Shown piece by piece: positions 47,401-61,345 of a DNA stretch of 64,000 nucleotides. The DNA lies in assembly GCF_907164915.1 (NCBI RefSeq), contig NC_061867.1, forward strand, positions 1,336,001-1,400,000, given 5' to 3'. The notes beneath the pieces were generated by a model, which had not been told where the DNA came from, searched no databases, and saw only the letters and a list, made by a program, of their open reading frames with translations. The position numbers were made by a program, and so were the translations under genes. Position 1 is the stretch's first letter, and each line of letters begins with the position of its first letter. The DNA is from Impatiens glandulifera (taxonomy: Eukaryota; Streptophyta; Magnoliopsida; Ericales; Balsaminaceae).

Positions 47401-49992
47401 TTTAAGTATTATAATTATTAGGTCATAACACATCTTGACTAAAAATAATTAGAGAATATTATAATTTATTTATTTTTAGATTATCAAAAAAATATTAATT
47501 ATTATTCATAGACAAATTTAATTTTAAAATTGTTGATACATTTTAAGTGTGATATTTGGTAAAAAAATTAGTATAATAAATTTGTATTTTGAAAATTATG
47601 ACAGTGATTCATAAATTATGTTACTTAAATTTAATCATAATATTTGTATTTGTTAATATACATAAGAAAATGTGTCTCGATAAAATAGAAATTTGGCAAT
47701 GAATCAAACTAAATAAACCAACTAAACAAATTTTCTAACCATTTAAATCGAACATTTAAATCGAACTAATCGAACCAATCAAACGACCGACAACAATATA
47801 AATGTTCATTTTTGGTCTATAAACCGATTAAACTTATATTCTTACTACTTTAATTTAAATAACATACTATTATGGCCCACACATTTAATGAGGTCACAAT
47901 GACACCCGCCAGGTGAACCTACAAACTCAAAATATTTATACTACAACAACAATTTAAACATATAAACATTAACATAAAATTTATTTGGTCAGTTAAACTA
48001 AATTATTTTTATTAATTATAGTATAAAATATAATAAATTAAATCTAAAACAAAATCAACTTTAGGGTGGGATATTACCTGCCCTCTTTATACATATCCTT
48101 TATAAATAAATTAATTTAACAACAAAATATTAAAATATTTTATTTTTTCAATAAATATTAATATTATCTGAATCTCCGCCCACTTTTTTTTTTTAACTGA
48201 AATAATTCAAATCTGATGAACGCATTCATTATAAAACGAAAAAGACAAATGTTTGAGAATCTTATTTGAGGCATCAACGATGAAGACATATTGCTTCTCT
48301 GATAAGGCAGTGATGAATTTAATAATGCATGGCTAATTTATGTTGATTATTCTGATTAAATTAAAATAAATTAACATTTTATTAAATTGTTATCAATTAA
48401 AATATTATTATTTTATTACTTATACATTTTATAATATTAAATATTAACTATATTAATTCTCAAACAAAAAACTAACTAACTATATATTACTTAAGACATG
48501 AATAATTCATTTTTAAATAATACATAATAAAAAATATACTTTTTAAAAAACAAACAAAAGTGGGACACACCATGTGCTATTACTTTACTACTCATATGTG
48601 TGGGGTTAGAAACCGTGTCAAAATTCAAAATGATACCCTTTTAGAATTGTTTTTTAAAATAAATCCCAACAAAAAGCCCTTTAACTATTTTTTAATCTTT
48701 ATATAAGTACTCGTATTTTATTTATTTTATTTCAGCCCTTAAACTATTTACTTTTGTAGGTCAACCTTTGACTGTTGGCATTTCTATTTATAAATTTGAT
48801 TTGAACAATGTAAAAATTTTGTAAGCATTAATGAAATCAATGTTACAATAATTAAAAAATGTCACACTCCCTTTAATGGATCATACACATTTTGTTAATG
48901 TAATTAAATTTTTAATAATTTTCTTATGGTTAATAATTGTGTTCACTTTTCTATTTGTAAGGGGTGTATTGTGCCTAAATTAAAAAATCAATTAATGTCA
49001 ACTGAGAACAAATTGATTAGATTTTACATTTTGAACAATCAAGTCCTTCCCGGTAGTAAATAATAAGGGATGGTGTGTTTTTGACAATTCAAAGGTTTAA
49101 GTGAAGGTCAAAGTCAATTTTTTTTATTAGTAATAAGGCAACTTCAAAGATTTTAATCAAAATTTGAGGTTAACTATCTTATTTATGAAATTGATTGGGT
49201 TCCTTAGACCCAATATAATTGATTTATCAAAATATTGATTTGGTTGAATTTGAGGTTAAATAATTAATTTTTGTGGGTTTTTTAGATCAAATAATTGATT
49301 TATCAAACGACTTGATTTTGTGGAATTTGAGGCTTTAAATTGAATATTTTCTTAGAGTTATTACGGTTAAATTCATAATGTTTTGAATGTTTTAAGATAT
49401 ATCTAGGTTAGGGTTCTAGTGGAGTCAAGCTCACACGAGTTGGATATTCTAGTCTTCCTAAACTCCTGAATTCGAGTTTGTCAAGTGCACAAATTATGCG
49501 CATAATTAAGTGTGTTTGCGGGTTATGTACTTAATTCGCGGTGATTTCGCAATGATTGATAATATTTCAAAAGAAAAACAAAATTCATATATTTAAAAAA
49601 TAAATAAAATAAAAAATTCTATATTTTATTATTATTTTATTTATTTGAATAAAATATGGTCAAATTACTACCTAATTTTTTAAATTTTTTTTTTAATTTA
49701 ATTTACTTTTAAATAAAATATTTTCAAACCCACCTAACACCAAATTTTAAAACAAAAAAGTAAAAAAAAAAAATACAAAATAAAAGCATACTTTTATTGT
49801 TGATACCAACATAGTCATAATTTTAGCAACCAGAAATTACATTTAAAGTACCTTGAAAATAGAAAGATATTCTAAACGGACGTTACATAAGAAAATCTGT
49901 TCATCACTTTAATACTTATATTGCCTACTACTCCCATTACCATTTTCTCAAAGAGTGAGAAAATCCTTAACCCTAAAAGAAACAAGAAAAAA
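44476..49992. other. AT-rich intergenic DNA
   Basis: No gene supported in 5.5 kb. Small duplications are seen: GAATAGCCTTGTCAGTACTC twice at about 44,526-44,569, and AATATTTAGTGAATTAAAT twice at about 45,451-45,494. A TA run lies at 45,070-45,086. The last 80 bp form the leader of the next gene. Confidence 0.45.
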
Positions 49993-50694
49993 ATGTCTGG
50001 TTCAACTATGAAGATCTCCGCCGTCTGTATGGTAGCTCTAATGGCGTTTCTTATAGTTCCTCAAAAAGGAACAGAAGCCCAAATCCCACCATGTGCAGCC
50101 AAGCTAGCAACTTGTGCTAGCTTTCTCAATGCTACAAAACCACCTTCTTCCTGTTGTGGACCTCTAAAAGATGCTTTGACCAACGATTTCGTTTGCTTAT
50201 GCAATCTCTTTAACACCCCTGGTTTGTTGACTAGTTTTGGAATCAATGTTTCAGAGATTGTAACTCTTCCGGCTAGATGTAAGATTCATGGCGCAGATAT
50301 CAGTGCCTGCTCTAAAGGTATTTTCCTGTTCTGGGTTTCAGTTGTTTTAGTGGATCTTGATTTTACATATCTGGTTTTGGGTGTGGGTAATGTTTCAAAT
50401 TTGAGATCTGATTTGGGATTTATGATTGATTGTGTTTGATTATTGCAGTTCATGCACCAGCTTCTTCCCCTGCACCTACACCTGCTTCTTCTCCATCGAA
50501 TCTGCCTCCTTCAACTCCAGGTAACAAAGATTTGGGTTTTTTAAGGTTTGTTTGACATATGAAACATTAGATTTAACATGGTTGAAGTGAATACTACAGG
50601 TGCAGCTAAAGGGGAAGGGAATTCTCTGAAGGGGACTTGGATTGGAGCAATTTGTAGTATGATCTTGTTCTTGATCTCTGTTATGTTAAATTGA
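49993..50694 (+). CDS. GPI-anchored non-specific lipid-transfer-like protein (LTPG type)
   Basis: These secreted proteins bind lipids at the plasma membrane and cell wall and take part in cuticle or suberin lipid export. Exons 49,993-50,317, 50,449-50,520 and 50,600-50,694 join in frame to 163 residues. Residues 1 to about 29 are a signal peptide (MKISAVCMVALMAFLIVPQ). The eight-cysteine motif is complete: C-x6-C-x12-CC-x12-CxC-x25-C-x9-C. Two N-glycosylation sequons are present (NAT, NVS). A Pro/Ser/Ala-rich linker (APASSPAPTPASSPS) leads to a C-terminal hydrophobic tail (WIGAICSMILFLISVMLN), as in GPI-anchored forms. ATG 49,993 is chosen; the upstream in-frame TTG would put a charged stretch before the signal peptide. 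The spacing suits the LTPG/xylogen-like group, but the exact clade is not settled. Confidence 0.93.
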
Positions 50695-52440
50695 GTAGTG
50701 GAAATGAGGATCATAACATCCTAATCCTAAACTTGAGGTTTTGTCTTCTTTTGTTTATGAATTTCGGATTTGTGGCTGTTATTAGGGTTACTTTGCTTGG
50801 TTGATCAGTATCATACTATCTATCTATTAAAAGGGTTTAAGATGAATTGAAATGATGATATTTGAAGCTTAATCCTTTTCAATTTGGTTGTTTTTTTTTG
50901 GGTCTTTTTCTTTTTCTTGAGTAAGTAATTGGGTCTTCTTGAATTTAGTGATATGAGTATTGGTGGTTAGATTGTTCATTTTGCTGATTAAATTTGATAT
51001 TAGTTTAATGGGCTGATTGAAATAAACTTTTTAAAGTATGAATATATTGTATAAGTCATAGCTCATTTTGAAATAAATCATTTTCTAATCATAAGAATTA
51101 ACTTAGTTTATATTTGTATATACATTACTCACTTTTGTTTTCTTCATCAATGCTTTATCTGGTTTGATTAAAGTTTTGTATATGTATTTTTGATAGGTTT
51201 TAAATTCGAGACTAATATTTATCATTTTTAATCTTATTTTTGTAAATTTAGTCGTATCAAATTTTTTGTGTGGATCAAACCGTAAATTAACAATCCCGCT
51301 ATTCTAACAACCGGTCTTAAGTGAGCTACTAGTGTACTATCTTCCTTTAGTGAGTAAACTCTATTCAAACTTTCTCTTAAATTCCTGATCGAACCTTACA
51401 CGAGGAAAGAAAGTCGATATAGTGAAGCTAGCTAATTAAGCGTTGTGTAAGAGCTCTAAACTATCTATTATCTATTGTTTGAAGATATTAGGAAAATCTC
51501 AAATTTGGGATCATAATAATGAATCTTGACCATGATAAATGATAAGATCAAATTGTTAAATAATATGAATTCTTTTTTCTTGTTATGCATCAACAAAACA
51601 ATGAACATAGTGAGGAAATTGAAAAATCATTTCAATAACCTATAAGCATTCATTTATGTTTATTAGCTATTCTTGAAGAAGCATGGAAAAAAAATCAATT
51701 TTGTTCTTTGCTACAACTGTTTATGATCTCAAGATCAAGTTTTCTTAAATAATATCAATTCATTTTTTATGAAAAATTTATGCTGCCAACTGGTATTTGA
51801 GAATTAAAGTATATTTTAGATTTCAAAATGAGTTATATATTATATAAAAGAAATGCACAAGAATAAATAAGGTAAAGTTTTCCTTTCTCTTATCTATTAC
51901 ATGATTAAATTTACTAACAAAATATTAAAATAATTATTTTTTATTTTATCATTAAATATTAATATATTTTAAATATTTTTATCAAAAAAAGTAAATTATA
52001 ACTCTTCAAAATCATCTACAATTATTCTTTATTAAATTATTTAAAAAATTGAATAAAAAAAACCCAATCAAGCCTTAAAGGTTTAATAGAATCACGACTT
52101 AAAAAAACAGCACACAATCTGCCCGGTGTCACATGAAGACATTTCCTTCTTTCTAAGCGCATGCAGTCCGACACGTAGCACACGTGCCCCATGACATCGG
52201 CTCTATTACAATTTTTTTTAACTAATAAGATAATACTAAAAAGTTAATATAGTCTATACCTCGTCTTCTATTGTTTAATCTTATAAATTTCAACATTTTT
52301 TTTATTTCATTATTCTTCTTAATATTTTTTTATTCACTAATCCTTTCCTTTTACCCATTTTTTTTTTAAATTAATATAATTTTATTTAATTACCAAATAA
52401 TTATAAATATATATTTATTAAATTAATTATTAATATAAAT
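50695..52440. other. 3' flank of the lipid-transfer gene and AT-rich spacer
   Basis: Sequence to about 50,900 is probable 3' UTR. Further on I see no gene. At about 52,150-52,190, GACACGTAGCACACGTGCCCC is a small GC-rich island with a G-box. Confidence 0.4.
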
Positions 52441-52537
52441 ATATTATAATAATAATAATATATTATTATTATTATTATTATAATAATAATAATATATTAT
52501 TATTATTATTATTATAATAATAATAATAATAATAATA

Positions 52538-52606
<69 letters not shown>
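52441..52606. repeat. Alternating (ATA)n/(TTA)n palindromic microsatellite
   Basis: Runs of AAT/ATA repeats and of TTA/ATT repeats alternate several times (centres near 52,460, 52,495 and 52,538), so the block consists of successive perfect palindromes and ends in a long (TTA)n run. It can fold into cruciforms. Confidence 0.85.
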
Positions 52607-52650
52607 CTCTTTCTCTTTACACACTTAGCTTGCACACCAAACATGTGGAA

Positions 52651-52655
<5 letters not shown>

Positions 52656-52684
<29 letters not shown>
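52656..52684. repeat. (AT)n microsatellite
   Basis: A pure AT dinucleotide run of about 29 bp. Confidence 0.85.
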
Positions 52685-52687
<3 letters not shown>

Positions 52688-53698
52688 TTTATCTTATTAT
52701 TATTTATTATTTAAAATAATATAATATTATTTTATAAATGATTAATTATAATTATTTCAGATAGCATGTAATAAGTAAAATATTTTAAAAAATTAAGAAA
52801 AACAAACTCTAAATTTTTAAATTTATATATATATATATATAATAAATAAGCACGGACCCTTCTCACTAACTTTTTTATAATTTTTTTTTCTTTGCTAAAA
52901 ATATCTCTATAGTTCCTTCTCTTAAAGATCAAACACAAAGTCATCAAATAAATAAGGTTAAATAAAATATTAGTCTTGAAATTAAAACGATTTAAGGGTT
53001 TAAACTTTCAAATGATCCATCTATATGGCCTCAACTTTAACATATTTAACCATTTGAGACATTGCCTCATATAGATAAACGTCTGTCTAATTATGCCAGC
53101 GTGGTTTTTTTTTTTCAGTTCAATGCCGGAATAAGTTAGTATTATACTTCAATTTTCAAACCAGGCCATGGACTTAAAGCCATCGAGTCTTATGTTCAAA
53201 AGAAAATCTGCCGTAAGTCAAAAACTTCAAAAGATGGTTGCAAGGAAGAAAATAACTTTAGAAAATCTCAAAGTAAACAATTCTTCTCAAGTGAGCAATC
53301 CATCTCAAGGGGAACAATGTTAAAAAATTCCACTTTTTAAATCTGGAACCTACACGGAAGTAATAAACCTATTAATAATGAAATTGTCTAAATTATTCAC
53401 CAAATCATTACTTAACTTTGTTGACAAAACAAGGAAAGAGTTGGTCGGTATGTGTGAATGAATACATGGATATTTGCTCTGTAAAGAATTAGTTTGTTTC
53501 TCTGAATGAATACATGAATATTTTCTCTGTTTTATATAAGAAAATAATTTCTCCGTTAGTCTGATTTCATCCACTTTGTTTTCACCGTTAATGAATTGCT
53601 CTGTTTGTCACTTCCCACGTTTGTTTTCACAGTTAATGAAGCTATGTTTATCTGATTTCATACCAGGAAAGAATTGTTCTGTTTGTCACTTTCCACAC

Positions 53699-53700
<2 letters not shown>

Positions 53701-53738
<38 letters not shown>
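53701..53738. repeat. (AT)n microsatellite
   Basis: A pure AT dinucleotide run of about 37 bp. Just upstream (53,560-53,700) a segment with TCTGATTTCAT, TTTTCAC.GTTAATGAA and TGCTCTGTTTGTCACTT is partly duplicated. Confidence 0.85.
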
Positions 53739-53742
<4 letters not shown>

Positions 53743-53759
53743 TTAGAATAACTAATGTA

Positions 53760-56700
53760 CACTCAAACAAACACAAACATATTTTTTTTCCTAATATGAC
53801 TTAAAATAATTACATAATATACAAATAAAGGACAATCATTGCAACAAATATTATGTAAATCTTTACCACTAATTGTTGAAATTTCTTTTGACATGGATTT
53901 AATTGTTTCAAACTTCAATATCATTATTTCAAACTCTTCTTTTAATTATTAAAGTTTCTCCGACTTCTTATCCAAAAACATTTGGAGATTGTTATGTAGG
54001 AATTTCAGCTTTTTTAATTCTAAAAAAAAGTTCAAGAGTTCATCCAATTAAACGATCATCCAACTACTCAACGTCAACCTCCTTCATTTTGTAAAAAAAA
54101 TGTAAAAATTATATTATGTTTAACATTAAATTACAGATTCAATATATAATTATGAGAAGGAAATTAATTACCTTATTATTTGGACAACCTATAAATCTTC
54201 TACCAAGATTTAGTGTTTCTTTCAAAGATTATATAAACTTATATAGTAACCTTGACAATCATACATAACCAATTTTTTGCAATATAAAAAAACCTGATTA
54301 TATTTAACAGTTTAAAATCGAGTATTTCTATTTATGTAAAGTGAGGTAAATCATACAAAGATTTGTATCCCTATTTATTTAAATAAAATATTAAGAATAT
54401 TTTGCTCATTTATCCAAATCATCCATTTGTATATTTAACTACGACAGTCTAACAACCAACCATTCAAAGTATATCAGTTTTAGTTAAAGAACAAAATAAT
54501 ATTTGTATGATCCAAACATACCTTATGTCACATAGGTTAAAAATGTTAGAATTTTCAATCTAAATATTTATTTTGTGTCGATAAAATGAGACATTCTATA
54601 TGCATAAATATACACGAATCTTTAAATGAAGAACGGTTCATTAAGTCGTTCTTCGTTGTTCTTTGAAATTTCTCTCAATCTTGGATCTTCTTATTCTAGA
54701 TCTGGACCTAGATCGATAATGAATGATGCGGTAGGTTTATATCTTTCAACCCGATAGCCCTTTAGTATTTTTGAGAGATGAACAAACATTTACTTTTTGT
54801 CTGATTAGAGAAACATAATATGTAGGATATCTATATGGGTTAGGGACTTAGCTCAAATATACATATTTACTATTCTCCCCATCAACGAAATAATAGATCA
54901 CATTAATTGACTTTAATTCTTATATAATAACAACTAATACACAAGTATTAAATAATATATATACTCAAATATTATAAATAATTCCAGCAAAACTCTCAAA
55001 TCAGTTTCTCTATAAAAATAATTTACACTATTTATATATCCCAACCTTATAGTGTGATTTGAAAAATGAAAAATAATAAATTAAATTATTAATTAACAAT
55101 GCACTTAATTATCCAAATCATCCATTTAAAAAAATTTAGAACTGAAATAAATGAAGGTCGACATTAGGTTCAGTTGTGACATTAAAAAAATGTGAGGATC
55201 GAGCATACAAATAACTCATTCAAAGGATATATATGTATGTTTGAAAATTAAAGCATAACACTCACTCATTCCGACATTAAATTGAAAAATGAAACATAAC
55301 AAATTTATTAATTAACAGTGTACTTAATTATTAAAATCATCCACTTTTACATCAAATTATGTCAGTCTAACAAACAATCATTCAAAGGACATATGATTTA
55401 GTAGGAGCAAAACATATTTTTCACATAGGTACAAAATTGAGATCTTGACTTTATTTCTATCCTCAGTCGGTCGGTCAATCATATTTAGTCTTCTTCCTCA
55501 AATAGTTAGTCGAGATGGACTGTGACCAAGGCTTCGATGAATTGCGTCCAAGACTTCGAGTGATAAACTCACCCAAGATTTAAGACAAGACTCCAAAGAT
55601 AATCACAACAACGTAAGATGAAGAAGAACATAGAGGAAGAAGAAGATAAGTGACATAAAAATAGATTTTACGATTTAGGGTTTTTAATTTAGACTTTTAA
55701 TTTTTGATTTTATTTATTTATTTTTAATACGTGATAATTAAATTATGTGGCAGAGTAAAAAAACATGTCATAAATAAATAATCATTTGGTTTGTTTGGTT
55801 AATATGTGAAAGTTCGAACACATATGAAATATTTGAAAGTTCGAGTCTCGTATAGTCAAACTCTTTCAAGTTTGAGCTTCAAATAAAATCTTTTCAGTTT
55901 TAGTTAAATTTTATATAATGTTGTATTTTTTTTTATTTTCATTGTTGTTTCTCAAATGGTTAATGTCGTTGTGTTTGGTAATAAAGTAAACATTCTTATT
56001 TGTATTTTTATTGTTATTTTTAACCGACTATCATTTATATCAAATTGTATGACATATTACCAACAATATTTGTCTTAGTCACACCTAAGTCTTACCATAG
56101 AAAAAAAAATAGTAGTCACTTATTTGATTCAATTATATAAATACCATATGGATATGGACTTACAAGGACAACCATGATAGTGTTAGGCCTGAAAATTATT
56201 TTATTTTATTAAAAAAATAAAGAATGACTTAATTACAAGAACAAACAAAACCGCCAAAAAATAAAAAATAGGAATGAAAAGATCATTTGAGAATCTACTC
56301 ATGCCTGGAACAAAATCATGAACAAGATAAGCAAATCTGAAACATATATATGTTGTATTGACTTATAAAGAATTTGGTATTTTGTTGACTTTAGACATAA
56401 TTTGATATAATATTATTGTCACTCTCTGACAAAATTTTGTGGAATATTTGTCCTCTATTGTTACTAAGTTGGTGGAATCATTCATACATGAATTTGATTA
56501 TCCATTTCTCCAACAAGTTACTCAATTTGATAGTTTGATCTTTATGAAATTCTATAGAAAATGATGAATCATAAATGTACTCTTTTCCCATTTGATTGGA
56601 TTTACCAACTATCTATGATCTCATCTTAGACCATAATTTGTGGCCTAATTAACACTTAATTATCATGTTTGAAAGCTCAAACACCACTAATTTTAATCCT

Positions 56701-58422
56701 TTAACCCATCTTCACATTTCCTAATTAAACCCTAAACCTAACTAATATCACTATCATAAGAAAAATGATAAAATGTTATTCATAAATATAAAATAATAAT
56801 TGATAATATTGTGCATAATAATTGAATGTTAATCAAAATCTAGATCTAATATCTTAGATAATATCATTTTCACTTGAACTATCCTAATTAATTATATAAT
56901 ATTATGATTTTAAATTAATAACTCATCATCTTAAAATTTTTGAAAATTAATAACATATGGTTGCATTGCATCACCAACCAATATTTGAGTCTTAGTAAAC
57001 AAAAGGAAATCTGAACCACATCTATCTAATCTCAACAAGATTGTCATTAAACTCTTAATTATGTTGTTGATTTTTTTAATCACATCACCAAATAAAAGGG
57101 AAGGCCGACAAACCCATCATATATATATTTTTTTTAAATAGTACAATTTCAACAATAATATCATCACTTCAACTTATAACGGTTTTAGCGAAAATTGAAA
57201 CTCATCTTTTAACGATGTCTTTGTTTTTACCCATAATATATCTTTAAAAAAACATATGAGAAATATTAGAGAATTAGAAGATGACGTGGTATATAAACGT
57301 AGTAGCAAATAGATGGTCCAAGTTTATACACGAGATGTATGTATAATATAAATGGCTAGAAATATGTGGTCGTTTTTATAGGTAAGTAGAAGAATTTGAA
57401 CCACGTAAGTATAACTCAAAAAAAAAAACATTAATGTATGTGATTTTGGTTGGTGGTACAAAATTAATTCTATGATCAGTTTATCCAGAAAGATATTTGG
57501 GTCCACGAACATAATTAATTGATAGGATACTATATTTGTTCATAATGTAAGACCAGGCTGGCTACCAAAGATTCAATAGAACCTCCAAATTAAGTCCAAT
57601 TCAAGACAATAAATGCTATTGTTTTTCACCTTGTATGAAATGGAAAAAAGAGGCTCATTAAATGATTTTATATAAGATATTACAGATTAAAAATGATATA
57701 TATTCAATTTTCAATAAAAATACTCTTATTTAAATTCAGTTATTTTTTTTATTTGGATTTGAGTTTTTTTAAAATAGGAATACAAAAAATGGTAACATGG
57801 TTATAATTTTGTAGGTTTTAGATATTTTATTCTGGTAAAAAGACTTTGATGTTGTTTAATCTTAGTTATTTAAATAACTCAACTTAATTAAACATGATAT
57901 TTTTTTCTCACATATCATTAAACTAATTAAGCAAAATATTAAAATATTTTTTTAAAAAATATAAATTTTATTTTATCATTTTATATTAATATATTTTAAG
58001 TATTTTTAACAAAAATAAAATAAAATAAAAGTATACCTCCTCAAATTCACCACAATATTTTTTTATTTTTAAAAACTCATTATATTTAAATAACTTAAAT
58101 TTGAAAAAATATTTAAATTTTATTAATATATAATAATAAATTAATAATTAATAATTTAAAATATATAATATTTTAGAATTTTGATTAATGTATTAAGTAA
58201 TGTGATTAATGAAAAAATAATAATATTTAAATAGTTTAAATTTTTATATAAATTAAATAAATCCTTGCATAATAACACAATTATAGAGTAACAATAAATA
58301 AAATCTATCAATCACTTAAATTAAAATAGTTAAAAGAGAACTTTATACTTGTTATTAATTAATAATTATAAAATTATGGTCATCATATTTTATATAACTT
58401 ATATCTTGTAATTAAAAAAGAC

Positions 58423-58425
<3 letters not shown>
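53760..58425. other. AT-rich intergenic DNA with possible old repeat remnants
   Basis: No gene supported. TGTTAGAATTTTCAATC at about 54,544 resembles the start of a copia-type LTR, but no end was found. A segment at 57,930-58,020 resembles 51,910-51,985 (CAAAATATTAAAATA..TATTAATATATTTTAA), which suggests another AT-rich repeat family. Confidence 0.35.

Positions 58426-58426
<1 letters not shown>

Positions 58427-58495
<69 letters not shown>
58427..58495. repeat. Long (AT)n microsatellite
   Basis: An uninterrupted AT dinucleotide run of about 68 bp, the longest in the window. It also explains the Tyr-Ile repeat in a minus-strand open frame here, which is not a gene. Confidence 0.9.
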
Positions 58496-58499
<4 letters not shown>

Positions 58500-58726
58500 A
58501 TCTTGTACATAAAATCTAGGAAAAAAAGTATTTATAATGGGAAAGAAAGATAATATATAATAAATGAAAAAGACTGACAGAGACAAGTGGGTGTGGCTCA
58601 GTTTTATAACTACGTGGCAGATCTGCAGCCTCATTGTCACTTGTACTTGGTTTTTTAATTGTGTATTGATCTTCATTAAGCAAACAAAAACTACCTATAA
58701 TTTTAATAAATTCACACATAAACTTA

Positions 58727-58982
58727 GGCATCGTTCAGATTTTTTTTTTTTTTTTTTATAAATATAGAAGGAGAAAAAAAATTAATATTTGATGATTATT
58801 TTTGATAAAAAGATTGAAAGAGTATAAATATATATAAATAAAATAAAAATTAATAATTTAAAATAGAAGGTATTTTAGTTAATGAAACAAATGATGTGAT
58901 AGTTGAAAAATGATTGATTCGAAAATTGATTTGAAAATTGATTTGGTTTATGTTTTTTTTTAACTCAAAGAGAACAAGGTCC
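58727..58982. mobile_element. PIF/Harbinger-like MITE
   Basis: Ends GGCATCGTTCAG and GAACAAGGTCC (inverted); internal sequence matches 36,077-36,329 (TTTTTGATAAAAAG, TATATATAAATAAAATA, TTAATGAAACAAATGATGTGAT). The flanks TTA and TAG are only partly matching, so the duplication has decayed. Confidence 0.65.
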
Positions 58983-59010
58983 TAGGTAATAAATGTAGGT
59001 AAGTGTATTT

Positions 59011-59125
59011 TTTTTTCTAATTAAAGGAGAACTAACATCACATTCTACCATTATGGTCCCCACTTAAATTCAAAATGGAATCGAACCCCCCGTGACTTTT
59101 TGGTCTCTTAGAAATTCTTAACCCT
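59011..59125 (-). mobile_element. tRNA-derived SINE, copy 2
   Basis: The minus strand carries a perfect Pol III box B, GGTTCGATTCC (59,077-59,087 on the plus strand as its complement), and matches the SINE at 340-470 over most of its length. The flanks AAGTGTATTT (59,001-59,010) and AAGTATATTT (59,126-59,135) are a nearly perfect target duplication. The 3' end is A-rich. Confidence 0.72.
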
Positions 59126-59135
59126 AAGTATATTT

Positions 59136-60454
59136 AATAATACTAATAATGTTGTTAATCACAATTAAGTCCTTTCTTTTTATCATATTAATGTTAGATA
59201 TATACTTATATATTATTTATTATTATTATTCCATTGGAATTAACCAGTTATAGGCACACTTGATGCTTCCGTCATCATGACAATATCACCTCTTGGTCCT
59301 AGACATTTTTATTTTGAGGACACTCATCATTTGTAAGCACTAGCTTTTTTCACTCTTCTATTTTATTTGTTTATTTAAACTTTTGTATGGGTTTATTTGA
59401 AATAAACATAGTTTAATTTTTTTTTAAAATTTGTAGAACGGTGACGTGGGAAAGTGTATTTTTTTTTTAGTAAAAAACTTAAAATATATTAATAAATAAT
59501 GTTAATATTATTTAATTTTTAATTAATTTAATTATTAAAAATAAAGTAAGTTTTTTTTTTTAAAAAAATCTTGCTTTATTAAAAAATTGTGAGTAAGCTG
59601 ATTTTGAAAAAAGGTGTAATTTTTGGTAAAAATATTTAATATGATATTAATATATAATGATAAAATATTTTTTAAATAAATAGTTATTATTTTAATTAAT
59701 AAATTTAGTGACATAATTGATAAAAGAATAAATAAAATATTTTTTATTATTGTGGTTGGATTTTTATAATAAATTGAACAAGTTCTAAGAATATTTTAAT
59801 GAATTAAATAAATAATTTTATGATTATAATGATAATGATAAGAGGATTTCTTTTTATAAAATATATATCTTATCTCATTTCCTTCACTAAAATACTTTTA
59901 ATATCTTATCTCTAATATTCTTTCTCATATATTTAGATTATAGAAACATCATTAAACTTCAAAATATTAGCTTAAAAATATTAAAGTTAAACAAAATAAA
60001 TTCTAAAAATACCAAAATCAAACAAGCTCTTAGTATACTTCAATTTAATCTTCTCTAAATATAACTCATGACTCAAGTATCACCTGATTATGTGAAATGG
60101 AATATACCTGTTTTTCAAAAAAAATCTATTAAATCTATTTTCAATAAATTAATAAACTTTGACATAATATGTGGACATGATGGTGAGGGTGATGAAATAT
60201 TTGAGTCACAATCCAATAACAATGCATATGATTATGTGAGAGAAATATAAATTGTGAAGGAAAAACATTATTATTTTTACTATTATTATATTATTTTTTT
60301 GGATGAATAGATCTAACTTTTGCCCTAATTTTGTCTACATCATACCAACTTGTGGACCTAAATGATCCAGTCACTCACATTTTAGAGGGAGATAAGCTTA
60401 GTAACTAAATACTTCTTTTCACCAACCCGATTTTTAAAACAATAAAAACAATTA

Positions 60455-60485
<31 letters not shown>

Positions 60486-61194
60486 GACCTACATGTGACA
60501 GCTCTTGATGTTTAAAATGTTATTTGAATATATAACTAATAGATTGAGTTATTTAAACAATTTTTATGGAATTAAGACTATAATTTATTTATTTTTGGAA
60601 GGAATTGAGTGAAAATATTTAGTATTTATAAATAATATTTAAAAATATATATTTAATTGACAAGTTAATTTATTTTATTAATGAATTTGAATAACAAGAC
60701 CTTGGATTCCAATTATAAAAACATAGTCTTTTCACACATTTTAAAGGAAAATATCTTAATGAGGACATTTCACCTAACTAATATATTTGTACAAGAAAAA
60801 TTACAACAAATTACTAGTATGAATAGCTTAAGAGCTGGTTTCATATGGTCTTTTTAATGATTTTTTTGAAAACTATTGTTAGATAAAGTAGTGGGTTCTT
60901 TTAATATTATTTTAGGATAAACTTAAAATATATATTTTATAAATTAAATTTTAATAAAAAACTAAAAATATTTTAATCAATAAATTATATAATTTAAAGA
61001 TTAGTCTGAAAATAATATGATAAATTACATGTCTTTCTAAATGAAAAAAAAAAAACATTTACATTTCAAAATGTACAAGTTTTCATATTTTGATTTTTAA
61101 GAGGTTAAATAAATTTAATTATTCGTAATTGCTTGATAAGTATAATTCATAATATTATTATTATTAATATTATTATTATTATGACATTGTCTAA
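59136..61194. other. AT-rich intergenic DNA
   Basis: No recognised gene. A 60-codon frame at 60,068-60,250 has a balanced composition (GHDGEGDEIFESQSNNNAYDYV) but no family I know, no clear promoter and no splice context, so I leave it uncalled. TA run near 60,456-60,476. Confidence 0.4.
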
Positions 61195-61345
61195 GATTCG
61201 TTCGGTAAATACAAAAAATTTTGTCGAGAAGTTAATCGTTATTCTTAAGAATTTACGAGCTCGATAACTTATGAATATAAGTAACGTTTTTATTTTATTT
61301 TATTTTATTTTCTATTTAATGCCATTTTTGTGTTCTGTTTAAATA
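61195..61345 (+). mobile_element. 3' fragment of the same LINE family as 1,530-2,090
   Basis: AAGAATTTACGAGCTCGATAA and the T/A-rich tail that follows align to the complement of 1,530-1,680. Only the non-coding 3' part is present. Confidence 0.5.

Noticed and set aside
49921..49992. N-terminal extension of the lipid-transfer protein
   Set aside because: It would begin at TTG and places a charged stretch before the signal peptide; ATG 49,993 fits the family.
54544..54800. TGTTAGAATTTTC as the start of a copia LTR
   Set aside because: No matching 3' end, target duplication or internal domain was found.
58383..58676. 97-codon minus-strand frame with a Tyr-Ile repeat
   Set aside because: It is produced by the (AT)n microsatellite.
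60068..60250. 60-codon plus-strand frame with protein-like composition
   Set aside because: No recognised family, no promoter or splice signals; too short to support as a gene in AT-rich plant DNA.
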